A DNA stretch of 64,000 nucleotides. It comes from Cordilura impudica (Eukaryota > Arthropoda > Insecta > Diptera > Scathophagidae). The stretch spans positions 12,586,600-12,650,599 of the forward strand of contig OY821518.1 of assembly GCA_963682025.1 (NCBI GenBank), in the 5' to 3' direction. The position numbers and the translations under genes were made by a program. Of this stretch, positions 22,674-34,442 are shown piece after piece. Position 1 is the stretch's first letter; every line of letters begins with the position of its first letter. The notes under the pieces were generated by a model that had not been told where the DNA came from, ran no database searches, and saw nothing but the letters and a program-made list of their open reading frames with translations.

Positions 22674-25600
22674 ATGTCAATGTTAGACAAATTTAATGAA
22701 ACGGCTGATGAGATAGCCAGATTTGAATTACGGCTCAAAGATGAAGATTTTTCAATTTACACTTTAGAAGCCCTGGAATTTGAGAAAGCAGAATTAGCTA
22801 GACTATGGGCAAAGTATAAAAATTATTACGAACAATGTTCAGGGGAACCAATAGAAAAAAAGAAAGATATATTGGCCATCCACACAAAGCACAATCAAAT
22901 TCACAAAATTCACGTCAGATGTATTAACATAATTGCAAAAGCAACGCGTAGGATATCTAAAGAGCAAGCAACATCTTCAGACACAGTAGTTCACAAACAT
23001 GGGAGCTCTATACCAGTTCAAGCTTGCGATATTGATGTTTTTGATGGAGATTATGCTGCGTGGCCCACGTTTAGAGATTTATTCACTGCGATTTATATTA
23101 ACAATGATCGTTTAGGCCCCGTAGAAAAATTATGTTACCTTTTTAAAAAAACAACTGGCGATGCCCGAGAGGTGAATAGAAACATTACCGTGACAGCAGA
23201 TAATTTTGACATTGCTTGGGAAAATTTAAAGGCACAATATGAAAATAGGCGCGTTTTATTTAATGGGCAACTAAAATTATTATACGGTTTAGCTCCATGT
23301 TTGCGGGAAACTGCAACAGAAATTAAAAGACTACAGAGGGAAATAAATAATTGCATGTCGACTTTGAGGTTATATAAAATTGATGTAGATGCATGGGAAC
23401 CATTATTTGTCTTTCATTGCTCAATCAGGCTACCAGAACAAACTTTAAGCCTATGGGAGCAATCTGTGAAAAATAAGACAGAGATTCCAAAATGGAAGGA
23501 ATTTGATGATTTCTTAACTGATAGATTTCGTGCACTTGAAAGTTTTTCCAACCTTAGATCCAGTGGTTCCCAAGCAGGTTTTCAAGATAGTCAAAATAAA
23601 ACCAAACCATTTAAAACACATCATACTAAAGTTGATGTAGCTCAATGCAAATTATGCAAAGAAGCCCATGCGATTACCACATGTAAAAAATTTCTAAACA
23701 TGGACTACAAAACACGTGTTTCTACATTAAGAAAATTCCATTATTGTTTTAATTGCCTCAAAATGGGTCACATGTTCACAGATTGTCCTAATGAAAATGG
23801 TTGTTCGAAGTGCAACAGAAAACATCACAATCTTTTGCACAAAGATTTCGCGCAAAACAAAGGGCAAAGAAATCAATCTTCTAATGTGACCCAGGGTAAT
23901 TATAAGTCGGCCTTGTTTCAAAATAATATACAGTCCACTCAATTGCCGACTACATCCAATATGGTTCAAAATCACCATCATTCTGTGGCCAAAAAGGTGA
24001 TGCTAGCTACTGCATGGGTTAATATAGCACATTGTGGTTCTAATTATAAAATACGAGCCTTAATTGACCCATGTTCGGACGAAAGTTTCATTTCCGAAAA
24101 AATTCAAAAATTATTAAATTTGCCTACTGTACCAGTGGCTGCTGAAGTAGCTGGACTAGGTGGAGAAGTTATTAGTAGAGTCGAAAAAATGGCGACCTTT
24201 TCTGTAGCTTCGATAGTAAATTCAAATTTATCTATTAAAATTGATGCTTTAGTGGTTCCACAAGTCACAAGTGATATTCCAACGCACACTTTTAATCCCT
24301 TAAATATGGAGCTACCAAATCTGAGGTATGCAGATCCAAATTTTTATAAAAGTGGTGCAATTGACATTTTGTTAGGGGGAGACGTTTATCCAGCAATTTT
24401 GAGAGGTGGTGTTCAACATGGAGTTTTTGATTCACTAGTTGCTCAAGAAACAATATTCGGATGGATTGTTACTGGCCCTACATGTCCCCGTCGTTCCGTT
24501 AGACTGTCGCATTTCACTAAAGTATCTATTGATGAACAATTATCTAAATTTTGGGAGCTTGAAGAAGTTTCACATAAACCAATAATGTCTGAAGCTGATA
24601 AATTATGTGAAGAAATATTTCGGTCCACTACAGTGAGAAATTCTGAAGGGAGATACGTAGTTGATTTGCCCTTTAAATCTGATTTGTCATTGCTCGGCCC
24701 TAATAGACACATAGCTTCGAGTCAATTTATGAGAAACGAAAAATCGTTGTTACGTAAACCTGAAAACAAAATTTTATATGATGGGGTTCTTAACGAATAT
24801 TTGACTTTGGCACATATGGAAAAAATTGAAAATCCTGTAGTTGGCCCGAGTTACTATCTGCCTCATCATGGCGTTTTCAAACCTGACAGTACAACAACAA
24901 AGTTGAGGGTGGTTTTTAATGCCTCTAGCGCTACGTCCAGTGGGACAAGTCTTAACGACATTTTGCACGTTGGCCCCATTTTCCAAAAGGATTTGGTTTT
25001 CTTAGTTTTAAAATGGAGGTTCTATGAGTTCGTGTTCAATGCCGATATTTCAAAAATGTATAGGCAAATTTTAATCAACCCAAAGCATACTCCATTCCAA
25101 CGAATTGTTTTTCGTAGCTCTCCTGATGAAGAGCTTCAAGATTATCAGTTAAAAACTGTTACTTTCGGCGTCAATTGTGCTCCTTATTTGGCTCTAAGAA
25201 CACTATTGCAATTGGCGGATGATGAAGAGGGCCGTTTTCCATTTGGCGCAAGAATTCTGCGAGACTCCATGTATGTCGACGATGCGTTGGTCGGATTTCA
25301 CAGCTTACCAGACATTTTAAAGCTCCGTGATCAGCTAATAGCTATTTTAAAAACAGCTGGTTTTGAATTGCGAAAATGGACGGCAAATTCAACAAAAATT
25401 TTAGATGGGTTGCCCTGTGACCATTTATTAAATGAAAATTTTCTATGTCTGAATGACAAAAGTAATGCGAAGACTCTGGGTGTTCGATGGAATGCTTCAG
25501 CTGATTACTTTTATTTTGCGACAGAAAAAATTCCACTAAAATCTTCTTACACCAAAAGAGAGGTTCTTTCCGTGATTGCTAGACTGTTCGACCCTGCCGG

Positions 25601-27821
25601 TTGGCTCGCTCCGGTTATTATAACAGCGAAAATCTTAATGCAGCAAATGTGGCTCGATAAGATTGACTGGGATGAAAAAATAAAGCCGGTGGCGCTTAAA
25701 AATTGGCAAGATTTTGTCTCTCAATATAATGATGTAGATGCAATTACTGTCCCTCGTTGGATCCAATATTCTCCAAATTATAAAATCGAATTCCATGGGT
25801 TTTGCGATTCTTCGGAGCTGGCGTATGCGGCGAATTTATATGCAAGAGTGCAGATTGGCGAAAAGGTGTCAAAGACAAAAGTAGCTCCAATTAAAAAGCC
25901 ATCAATTCCACGATTAGAATTATGCGGTGCGGTCCTATTAGCGAAGCTGGTCGATAGTATTATGCCTCAATTTAATTTGAAAACCTATTCGCTCTTTCTG
26001 TGGTCCGACTCAACGATAGTTCTTGCATGGCTAAAAAAACCACCATGTAATTGGAAAACCTTTGTTGCCAACAGAGTCGCCACTATTCTTGAAAAGGTCG
26101 GAAATAAACATTGGTCACATGTAGTGTCACAACATAATCCTGCCGATCTAGCAACCCGGGGGCTGACTCCTTCGGATTTGAAATGCTGTAATCTTTGGTG
26201 GCATGGTCCAGATTGGTTGAAACTGCACAAATCTTCGTGGCCTTCATACCCACCTGATTATGAAACAAATGAAGAAATTAAAGTTGCTAAAGTTCATGTT
26301 GCTAGATCTACTGAAAACGAAGATATATTAGATAGATTTTCTAGTTTGCCCAAAGCCATTCACGTTATCGCCTACATGTTTCGCTTTTTTCATAGAACTC
26401 AGCTAGAATTTCGAAATAAAGTTCAATTTAAATCTTTAAAATTATCAGCTGGAGAATTGGGTTTTGTCAAAAACCGGCTATTTTCATTATCTCAACAGAT
26501 GCACTTTTCAAGAGATTTTTATTGCTTGTCGAACAAGAAGAAAATAGAATCTAGTAGCCCATTGTTGACGCTTACGCCTTTTTTGGATGAAAATAAAATT
26601 ATCAGGGCAAATGGTCGCTTGATTGCATCACCGCATTTATCTTATCACGAACGGTTTCCGATTATTTTGGCATACCACAGTAGATTAGCTCGTTTATATG
26701 TTGACTTCATTCACAAAATGGTTCATCATGGCGGTTTGCGGTTGGTTCACAGCGTCATTCGGCATGAATGCTGGATAATAAAGGCAAAAACTCTTATTAA
26801 AACATGCATCAACAATTGTAAGGAGTGTGTAGTGCATCGTAAATTACGTCAAGGTCAAATAATGGCAGCGCTGCCCGAAGAGAGAACCACTTTGAGTCGC
26901 CCCTTTGCAAATACAGGCATTGATTTTGCAGGCCCATTCGAAATTAAAAGCTTCACAGGCCGTTACTGTAGAATCACCAAGGGTTACGTGTGTCTCTTCG
27001 TCTGTTTCTCTACTAAGGCGATTCATCTCGAAGCCGTCAGCGATTTGTCAACTCCATCCTTTTTAGCTGCTTTAGCTAGGTTCATAGCTCGTCGTGGTTG
27101 CCCAAATTGTATTTATTCAGACAATGGCAGAAATTTCGTCGGAGCTGCAAGGGAAATCGATACAAACTTCGAAAAGCATGTGAAAGAACTGCGTGATATT
27201 GTCGTAGCCAAACACCAACATCAACGCCTATCATGGCATTTTATCCCCGCCGCAGCACCCCATATGGGAGGATTATGGGAAGCTGGTGTTAAAAGCTTTA
27301 AAACACATTTCAAAAAAATGGCTGGTCAACTGAAATACACCTTCGAAGAATTTTCTACTCTTTTAGCCACTATAGAAGCTTGTCTTAATTCACGTCCGCT
27401 CGGCCCGCTGTCTGAAAGTGTTGAAGATCTGTCTGCTCTTACTCCTGGCCATTTTCTGATTGGCTCTGCGTTGCTTACTCCGGCTGAACCTGAAGAATTG
27501 ACTCCGGCAATAAGTATCGTGAACAGATGGCGGAAAGTAAAGGCTATGCAACACGAGATCTGTCGCCGATGGAAGGACGAGTATTTAAAAGAATTGCATA
27601 AGCGTAATAAATGGAAATTCCCTCAAATCGACCTACAAGAGAACGACCTCGTTGTCCTTAGAAACGAGCCGCTCTGTCCCACTGAATGGCGCTTAGGTCG
27701 CATTACTAAGATTTATCGTGGTGCAGATAGCAGAGTACGGGTAGCTGACATAAAAACTCAAAATGGTGCAATTACGAGACCAATTCACAAATTGATCCTC
27801 TTACCACGTCATATAAATTAG
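22674..27821 (+). CDS. BEL/Pao gag-pol polyprotein
   Basis: One frame of 1715 aa encoding capsid-like Gag followed by Pol. I start at the first ATG (22674); the frame extends six codons upstream to a GTG. In order, with residues counted approximately: DUF1759-type Gag (about 100-300); a CCHC zinc knuckle CFNCLKMGHMFTDC (about 358-371); an aspartic protease of the A17/DUF1758 type with LIDPCSDESF (about 464); reverse transcriptase with catalytic YVDD (about 867-870); RNase H with acidic positions in FCDSSE, LELCGA and WSDST (about 1043-1115); integrase with an HHCC zinc finger (about 1345-1385) and D-D-E core residues in GIDFAGP, YSDNGRNF and GGLWEAGVKS (about 1416, 1482, 1535); and a C-terminal DUF5641-like domain (WRLGRI). 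No stop or frameshift is seen. It acts in cytoplasmic particles and then in chromosomal integration. No envelope-like frame follows. Confidence 0.96.
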   Translation: MSMLDKFNETADEIARFELRLKDEDFSIYTLEALEFEKAELARLWAKYKNYYEQCSGEPIEKKKDILAIHTKHNQIHKIHVRCINIIAKATRRISKEQATSSDTVVHKHGSSIPVQACDIDVFDGDYAAWPTFRDLFTAIYINNDRLGPVEKLCYLFKKTTGDAREVNRNITVTADNFDIAWENLKAQYENRRVLFNGQLKLLYGLAPCLRETATEIKRLQREINNCMSTLRLYKIDVDAWEPLFVFHCSIRLPEQTLSLWEQSVKNKTEIPKWKEFDDFLTDRFRALESFSNLRSSGSQAGFQDSQNKTKPFKTHHTKVDVAQCKLCKEAHAITTCKKFLNMDYKTRVSTLRKFHYCFNCLKMGHMFTDCPNENGCSKCNRKHHNLLHKDFAQNKGQRNQSSNVTQGNYKSALFQNNIQSTQLPTTSNMVQNHHHSVAKKVMLATAWVNIAHCGSNYKIRALIDPCSDESFISEKIQKLLNLPTVPVAAEVAGLGGEVISRVEKMATFSVASIVNSNLSIKIDALVVPQVTSDIPTHTFNPLNMELPNLRYADPNFYKSGAIDILLGGDVYPAILRGGVQHGVFDSLVAQETIFGWIVTGPTCPRRSVRLSHFTKVSIDEQLSKFWELEEVSHKPIMSEADKLCEEIFRSTTVRNSEGRYVVDLPFKSDLSLLGPNRHIASSQFMRNEKSLLRKPENKILYDGVLNEYLTLAHMEKIENPVVGPSYYLPHHGVFKPDSTTTKLRVVFNASSATSSGTSLNDILHVGPIFQKDLVFLVLKWRFYEFVFNADISKMYRQILINPKHTPFQRIVFRSSPDEELQDYQLKTVTFGVNCAPYLALRTLLQLADDEEGRFPFGARILRDSMYVDDALVGFHSLPDILKLRDQLIAILKTAGFELRKWTANSTKILDGLPCDHLLNENFLCLNDKSNAKTLGVRWNASADYFYFATEKIPLKSSYTKREVLSVIARLFDPAGWLAPVIITAKILMQQMWLDKIDWDEKIKPVALKNWQDFVSQYNDVDAITVPRWIQYSPNYKIEFHGFCDSSELAYAANLYARVQIGEKVSKTKVAPIKKPSIPRLELCGAVLLAKLVDSIMPQFNLKTYSLFLWSDSTIVLAWLKKPPCNWKTFVANRVATILEKVGNKHWSHVVSQHNPADLATRGLTPSDLKCCNLWWHGPDWLKLHKSSWPSYPPDYETNEEIKVAKVHVARSTENEDILDRFSSLPKAIHVIAYMFRFFHRTQLEFRNKVQFKSLKLSAGELGFVKNRLFSLSQQMHFSRDFYCLSNKKKIESSSPLLTLTPFLDENKIIRANGRLIASPHLSYHERFPIILAYHSRLARLYVDFIHKMVHHGGLRLVHSVIRHECWIIKAKTLIKTCINNCKECVVHRKLRQGQIMAALPEERTTLSRPFANTGIDFAGPFEIKSFTGRYCRITKGYVCLFVCFSTKAIHLEAVSDLSTPSFLAALARFIARRGCPNCIYSDNGRNFVGAAREIDTNFEKHVKELRDIVVAKHQHQRLSWHFIPAAAPHMGGLWEAGVKSFKTHFKKMAGQLKYTFEEFSTLLATIEACLNSRPLGPLSESVEDLSALTPGHFLIGSALLTPAEPEELTPAISIVNRWRKVKAMQHEICRRWKDEYLKELHKRNKWKFPQIDLQENDLVVLRNEPLCPTEWRLGRITKIYRGADSRVRVADIKTQNGAITRPIHKLILLPRHIN

Positions 27822-28359
27822 AAAAATTCCATTTCTCTCATACGCCACGATCTCTTTATTACTCTTCTGACATCTTACGAACTAATAACTCTTCTATTTT
27901 GCAGTTCATAATGGCACAAACTTTGTTCATCACCAATTATTGCTGCCCGCTTTGCCACCACCTACATGCGATCAGGGTATAATTTTTTCATCGAGTACGA
28001 ACTACCATCACTCTGGTCCATCGTCGATATACTATTCAACAAAAGATGATTGGTGATGCCTATTTTGGAAAACCTCAACTACACTGAATACGAGTACAAC
28101 AATTGACATGGCCTTTTTTTTGCCTTTTCATATTTTATATTATTAATCCTTTTTAAATTTTATTCTCCTTATCACAACTGAAATATTCCATTCACTCTTT
28201 TTACATACCATTGTACTTGTATAATTTCATTCATAATTTAAATGTTCATTTCCTTTATATACTTAATATCAATTGTAAAAATTGTACAGTACTTTAATTA
28301 TTTAATTTTTATGGTATGGTCCAATCAATTGTTGCACTACCGTCGCAAGGGTGGCGGTA
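27822..28359 (+). other. BEL/Pao 3' region before the right LTR
   Basis: AT-rich untranslated region of about 540 bp between the stop codon and the 3' LTR, ending with the purine-rich tract at about 28345-28359. No second gene (for example env) is present. Confidence 0.7.
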
Positions 28360-28744
28360 TGTTTACGTACCGTCTAATACGCGCTTTGGTGTCGTGTACG
28401 ACGATATTATATTCTTGGCCGCCAATGAAGTTGAAGTTTTGCCGCCGGCGTATGTATATGTGTTAACTCGGTGTTTTGTAACACATTTTTCTTTTTATTT
28501 GACTTGATTTGTGTGATTCCTCAGCAGCAAGCAAAGCAGCACCACAATTTGTAAAAAAAGTGTTTTTTTTAAAATAAAGAATTAAAATTTAATATACAAC
28601 AACTCATTGTATTCATTGAGCAACCATCATAGCCAACACCAGGGAAGTATATTGGGACGGAATAAAAAGTAAGTGGCCCAACGGACAGCAGGCAGTCGAA
28701 CTACCACAATCCTTTTTTCTGGACAACAGCTTGTGGAGCAAACA
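28360..28744 (+). repeat. BEL/Pao 3' LTR
   Basis: 385 bp, matching 21628-22012 throughout on reading. It is followed by the ATAGA target duplication. Confidence 0.95.
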
Positions 28745-28984
28745 ATAGATTTCATAATTTCAACAACTAAAGACTACAACCAACCTACCAACCTTGTAAA
28801 AAAGTTTATAACTTGTGAGTAGTAACCATTTATTTTTGATGAAAAAAAAATCAAAAAAATCACCTTTTTCTGAAATTAAAAAAACAGTTGAGTCTGACAG
28901 TGTGACACGCCCACAATTAGCAATAGCTTTACCTAATTTTTTGGCTACCTCAATTTGGATATATTAGCTACAAAATGGTGTTAA

Positions 28985-29235
28985 AATTTTAAAAATCGGT
29001 GACAAAAAAATAGACTGTTGGGAAATGAAATCAAAACTTCAGCCACGTTTTCGTCAGTGCAAATTTTTCGATAAGTATCTCATCCAGGATGGTCGACCAC
29101 TGAACCCCGTTCTTTAAAACGACGAAATTGATCTTGAATAGAAAAATATTGGCGATAACAATTGATCGTTGATAAGAAAAGATAAAGCCGATAATTTTAA
29201 CGTATTGCTGTGTATCCATTATAAATGACCATGAC
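28985..29235 (-). pseudogene. Possible mariner-type transposase N-terminal remnant
   Basis: In one minus frame the sequence reads RRFKERGSVVDHPG and, after a shift, TDENVAEV. This resembles the RF.ETGSV.DRPRSGRP..DENV region of the helix-turn-helix part of mariner transposases. It is interrupted and short. The assignment rests on this motif only. Confidence 0.35.
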
Positions 29236-29256
29236 TTCAATTATAACCTAAAAAGA

Positions 29257-30040
29257 ACAAGTAAGAAAATTATAGTCGGTCTAGACCGACTATATGATAC
29301 CCTATACCATGGTTTAGAGACCCTATCTTTCGGTCCAACTACTTCGATATAGAAAATAAGCATAAACCAAATTTGAGTGCGATTTTTATTAATTTTTTTG
29401 GCTGCAGATATGAAAAAGTCCATATCGGATGCTATATCTATAAAGGGACTAGGTCCAAAAATGGACCGATCCTGATCATGTTTGGTAAAGTCTCTTGTAT
29501 TTTGCAAAAATATGTACAAACAAAATTTGAGAAGAATCAGTGCAATATTTTTGTTTTTTAATAGATTTAACTGAAGATCGGGAAGCAGCTCTATATGGGG
29601 TCAAAGGGATCATTTTTGGACTACTCATTAGTGGATGTAATGAACGCATACAAACCCAATTTGAGTAAGATCTAAATGACAATTTGGATCTTATGGCAAT
29701 TTATGTCGATTTCATATGGGTAATTTGTATGGGGGCTAGGTCTGAACATGGACCGATTCTCACCAATTTCAATAGCGTTCATCCCATGGCCGATAAAAGC
29801 TTATATACCAAATTTCATCAAAATATATTCATATTTGCGACCTGCAGTTTGATTACAAGCTTTACATGGACACACAGACGGACGGACGGACGGACGGACG
29901 GACATTGTTAAATCAACTCAGAAAGTGATTCTGATTCGATCGGTATAATTAAAGATGGGTCTAGGTCAAATATTTTTGGTTGTTACAAACAGCAGCACAA
30001 AGTCATTATACCCAAACCACATAGTGGTATAGGGTATAAA
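29257..30040 (+). mobile_element. mini-me/DINE-like family A, copy 2 (full length)
   Basis: Same organisation as 20128-20917: palindrome AGTCGGTCTAGACCGACT near the left end, GGAC microsatellite at about 29877-29905, and the right end TAGTGGTATAGGGTATAA. It is very similar to copies 1 and 3. Confidence 0.88.
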
Positions 30041-31000
30041 AAGCAATTATATTAGAAAATAAAGTAATTCGTGGTTCATATTATTTGGTCTTATTTGGTC
30101 CATACCCTCTAATTTCAAGCTTAAGAGAATATTTACCAACTTCTTAGTAGCATCTGTTAATATTGTATAACTATTTATTTGGAACTAATAGGAAAGCTAT
30201 ATCTTTTTGCAACACTTTTTGATCATTTCCTATTGGGTTTTTTTGAAAATAATTATATTATAAAACAACATTTGAAGGAACTTGTAACTTTTATTGTTAT
30301 TTATTTAGAACAATTCTTTGTCTTTAAAAATTGTTTCTAATGAAAATGCTGTATTTTAGAATCTTAAGCATGTGTTTTTTTTTTACACACACACACAAAA
30401 TGAAAGTAAAGTCAAGGTGTCCACAGTTTTAGGTGTGGCCAACAACTTAAGTGGTCAGTCGGCCTGTAATTATGTAAACATGTAAATATTTAGTTTATGG
30501 TATTTATCGACAGCCGTACATAAACTTATAACTAAGCGTTACAAATAGAGTTATCATAAGGTTTGGTCGACTTTTAAGTAAATTAGACGAAGGTTGTGAT
30601 AAATTTACATAATAAAATGGGAGTAACTAGAACCTGTTAGACAATGCTTTATTGATCAGAACCAGAATATATTATGATCGTACAATCACAAAAGTATTAT
30701 TGAAAGTGTTCTTTTTTAAAGTAATAAAAAAATTATTTGGGTTATATTTCTTATCCTTTGAAAAAAATTTATAATTTTTAATATATAACTTTAAGAATAA
30801 CACTCTTCTAGAAAAGAGCATTTTTGAATATGCTTGCCAACTGATGTAGTTGGTGGAGGATGTAGGTCTAGTTGAGTACAACACAAAACCAACTTTAAAA
30901 ATTTTTTAACGTCCTCAAAAGTTAAGTTGTTGTCACTTTTAGGATACTTTCTAAATTTTATTATTTTTAATCAACTCATTTTAAATGAAGAAAACAAACT
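30041..31000. other. AT-rich DNA, nothing recognised
   Basis: No gene or structured repeat was seen apart from a short CA-rich tract near 30385. Open frames are short and lack domains. Confidence 0.5.
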
Positions 31001-31260
31001 CGACACATTAACACAAACCCATTAACAAATTTAATAAACAAACACATAGCATTGAATAATTTTATGTATGTGTTAGTAGCAACTTTAAACGATCATAACT
31101 CCAAAAAAAAATATTCCAGACGATAAAAATCTGTAAATCTGGGTAACAGCTAAAAAGAAATACCTTTCAAATGATAAATTTTTTGTCAAAATCGTGGTAA
31201 AACTGTGAAACTTACATCGGTCACAAGAAATCGCCTAACTCTCCATAATATAATATAATA
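31001..31260 (-). mobile_element. Non-autonomous Helitron family C, fragment
   Basis: Diverged match to 60380-60637 (ACACATTAACAAATTTAATAAAC-like start, TTATGTATGTGTTAGTAGCAA, AAAAAGAAATACCTTTCAAA, CGGTCACAAGAAATCGCCTA). It ends in an ATAAT repeat rather than the canonical terminus. Confidence 0.6.
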
Positions 31261-31529
31261 TAATATAATTCTCCTCTGATATTGTTACACAAACAAATTG
31301 TTGCAGCCTGAAACAATTTAAAATGGGACATCTGCATATAAAGTGTTGAGTTGTTTCAATTTCACTTGTATTGCTCAGCGATCATTCTTGACTGTTTCTG
31401 ATTGAAAATTGTGTACCATTTAATTTTTTTAACTCACAGCGTGCTTTGAAAATTCACATTACATAGCTTTGATCAGTCATATTCATAAGATAGTATGGTC
31501 ATCTTAGGTTTCAGGTTAGGTTTTATAAA

Positions 31530-32290
31530 ATATATAAAATATCATACCTAAATATATGTACTCATTGACAATTTCAACCTTTTCTCCCTTGAAAACCCAT
31601 TTTTTACGGTTAACCAATCTTCCGCTAGTTCTAAATACCATTATTTTGGATTTGGTAGGATTCACTTCTAGATTCCAGTAATCACAGTATCCTTCAAGCC
31701 GTTTACCTCTACCTCTTCAGCCAATATTACAATGTCATCCGCGTACAAGAGTAGTCTTATATTGAGTTCCTCAATTGTGATGCCATCACCTAGATATTAA
31801 TGAAGATCGTTAATGTAAATTGAGAATAGTAGAGGAGATAGCAAACATCCCTGCTTAACGCCTGATACTGTTTCAAATGGTTCTGAGAGTTCAGTACCAT
31901 TCCATACAGTAGAACTTATTGTGGAATGAACACTCTTCAAAAACTTTACCATTTTTGTTGATACTCCAAGCGTATGCAGTTTAAATGTGATTTCCGAGCA
32001 ATTTTGTCAAAAGCTGCCTTAAAATCAACAAAGAAGGCGTACAATTTTTTCTTTTCATTAAGTTTTAAATGAACAATTGCTGCCAAGTTATAAACATTAT
32101 CCATTGTGGAGTAACTTTTTCTGAATCCTGCTTGAAATTCAGTAATAATAGTCCATTTGTATAAACGTTCATTTATGATACCCATCATAATTTTAGATAC
32201 AGAATTGATAAATGAAATACTTCGGTAGTTACTTGCGATATTTGCATTACCTTTTTAAATATTCGGTATATTACACTAAATAGTAGTTTC
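31530..32290 (-). pseudogene. LINE reverse transcriptase fossil 1
   Basis: Minus-strand frames show reverse-transcriptase blocks in order: SNYRSISFINSVSKI, FQAGFRKSYSTMDNV, FFVDFKAAFDKIAR (palm motif A), VKQGCLLSPLLFSIYIND (motif B) and YADDIVILAE (motif C, catalytic DD, at 31733-31744). The frame is broken by stops and shifts, and neither the endonuclease nor the 3' end is apparent. The clade is uncertain (non-LTR). Confidence 0.8.
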
Positions 32291-32689
32291 CCTAGACATT
32301 CCAGTTTCTACAAAAGCGCATATGTTTACTTTTTTTATATTTAAATCCATCAGGTTGAGTTTACACCACATGTAAAAACTGTTTAAATCTTTTGGTTTTC
32401 TCAATGTACCGACAAAAACATTATTTTCAATTGGCAATGCCTCTCAAAATACGTATGAAAATTGGCAGAATTATTTTTAGTTGGCAATGCCTCTCAAAAT
32501 TGATATGAAAGTTGGGAGAATAATTTATCTGTACGATAAATAAATAATTGGCAGATGAGTGCCGGTTAGCTTTGCGACAAAATAGAAGCAAACCAGACAT
32601 TAAGAAAACCAAATTTCTTTAATCGGCAGTTTCTCGTTGGGATAAAAGATAATCGCCTATTGAGAAAACGGGCATTAGAGTATTGGTAG

Positions 32690-32960
32690 TAAATCACATT
32701 AGATATTTTTATAGGAGAAGATTGTGGTTAACTTTGTCAAAGCCTTTACTAAGATCAGTGTAAATATTATTTACTAAATAACATCATTTTGTTGACAGTT
32801 TTTATATCCGCAATTTACTAAAGTTGTTAATTAGGACACAGCAACTTTTTCGAAATCCATGTTAAGAATGTGACAATGTAGAAGAAGTCTTGATGTCATA
32901 AACATTCAGTTATATACTTCTCGAGGAGCTTAGGAATTGAACTGAGTTTGGCGATACCGC
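32690..32960 (-). pseudogene. LINE reverse transcriptase fossil 2 (short)
   Basis: A minus frame reads TDLSKGFDKVNHNLLL near 32700-32755, matching the DFSKAFDKVNH block of non-LTR reverse transcriptases. A QHGFRKSxC-like block lies upstream (32860-32890). It is heavily decayed, and of a different family from the fossil at 31530-32290. Confidence 0.5.
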
Positions 32961-32984
32961 TATAGTTCGTTCGATTTGGGAAGT

Positions 32985-33640
32985 ATTATTGAAGCCAGTT
33001 GTAATAAATGACTTACTTCTTTTGCCGCAACTGCAACCAAGTCATACCAGTAACTTTTTTTTGGAAATTTCATTTGCTAAACTTATCTTCAACATTTCTT
33101 CGACCATTAGCAACATAAAAATATGCCATTGCATACGTTTCGCCATCCATTACGCAGCAGGAGTATTTTTTATGAAACATGATTTCAATTTCCGTGCTCT
33201 GTTTTTGGCCTCTAAATCTTTTACAGCGGTCTTATCTGGAAGGTTTTGAACTTTTTATGTTTTCATAGCTGCATTGCTTTTAACTTTTCGCACCAAATAG
33301 TCCGAGAACTGGGCTAGCCAGGCCACTTTTCTACTGGATATCTTGGTAGCTCTTTTCAATATGATTTAATTTCTTTGGACTTTTCTTTCTTCCCGAACCA
33401 GGTTTCCCATCAATGGTCAATTTTCCTGATATTTTCTAATAACATTGGAAACAGTTGAACGGCAGACCTTTGATTCTTTGAACATCTTTTTGTAGGACCA
33501 AGTTGGATTTTGTTAAAAATATTTAATAATTTTAGCACGTATTTATATTTCGTAACTGATTTTAATCGAACTAACAACAAATGAACAGGGTTTTCATTAA
33601 ACATAATAACTGACATACTTTTCAAAGATGACTTGATAAA
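32985..33640 (-). pseudogene. mariner-like transposase fossil
   Basis: Minus frames give, with interruptions, SGRKEKSKE-like, SSRKVAWLAQFSDYLVRKVKS, LPDKTAVKDLEAKNRARKL and CGKRSKSFITTG. These resemble blocks of mariner-superfamily transposases (helix-turn-helix linker, then the region around the DDE core). Multiple stops are present and it is not functional. Confidence 0.55.
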
Positions 33641-33644
33641 AAAA

Positions 33645-34442
33645 ACAAGTAAGAAAATTATAATCGGTCTAGACCGACTATACGATACCCTATACCATGC
33701 GTTTAGAAAACCTATCTCTTAGGCCCAACTAACTGGACATTGAAAATAAGCAAAAACCAAATTTGAGTGGGATTTTTATTAATTTTTTTGGCTGCAGATA
33801 TGAAAAAGTTCATACCGGATGCTATATCTATAAAGGGACTAGGTCCAAAAATGGACCGATCCTGATCATGTTTGGTAAAGTCTCTTGTATTTTGCAAAAA
33901 TATGTAAAAACAAAATTTGAGAAGAATCAGTGCAATATTTTTGTTTTTTAATGGATTTAAGTGAAGATCGGGAAGCAGCTCCATATGGGGTCAAAGGGAT
34001 CATTTTTGGACTACTCATTAGTGGATGTAATGAACGCATACAAACCCAATTTTAGTAAGATCTATATGACAATTTGGATCTTATGGCAATTTATGTCGAT
34101 TTCATATGGGTAATTTGTATGGGGGCTAGGTCTGAACATGGACCGATTCTCACCAATTTCAATAGCGTTCATCCCATGGCCGATAAAAGCTTATATACTA
34201 AATTTCATCAAAATATATTCATATTTGCGACCTGTAGTTTGATTACAAGCTTTACATGGACACACAGACGGACGGACGGACGGACGGACGGACGGACGGA
34301 CGGACATTGTTAAATCAACTCAGAAAGTGATTCTGATTCGATCGGTATAATTAAAGATGGGTCTAGGTCAAATATTTTTGGTTGTTACAAACAGCAGCAC
34401 AAAGTCATTATACCCAAACCACATAGTGGTATAGGGTATAAT
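33645..34442 (+). mobile_element. mini-me/DINE-like family A, copy 3 (full length)
   Basis: Full-length copy with the longest GGAC microsatellite of the window (about 34267-34305). One base of the outer palindrome is changed (TATAATCGG instead of TATAGTCGG). Confidence 0.88.

Larger units (their letters stand above)
21628..28744 (+). mobile_element. Complete BEL/Pao LTR retrotransposon
   Basis: A 7117-bp element with 385-bp LTRs at both ends (TGTTT..AAACA) and a 5-bp target duplication ATAGA at 21623-21627 and 28745-28749. Between the LTRs is one long gag-pol frame of the BEL/Pao type. The LTRs appear identical by eye and the frame is uninterrupted, so the insertion is recent and possibly competent. 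A candidate primer-binding site (TGGTCCTTC..CCGG, similar to the 3' end of tRNA-Tyr) starts at 22015. A purine-rich tract (AAGGGTGGCGG) precedes the right LTR. Confidence 0.95.
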
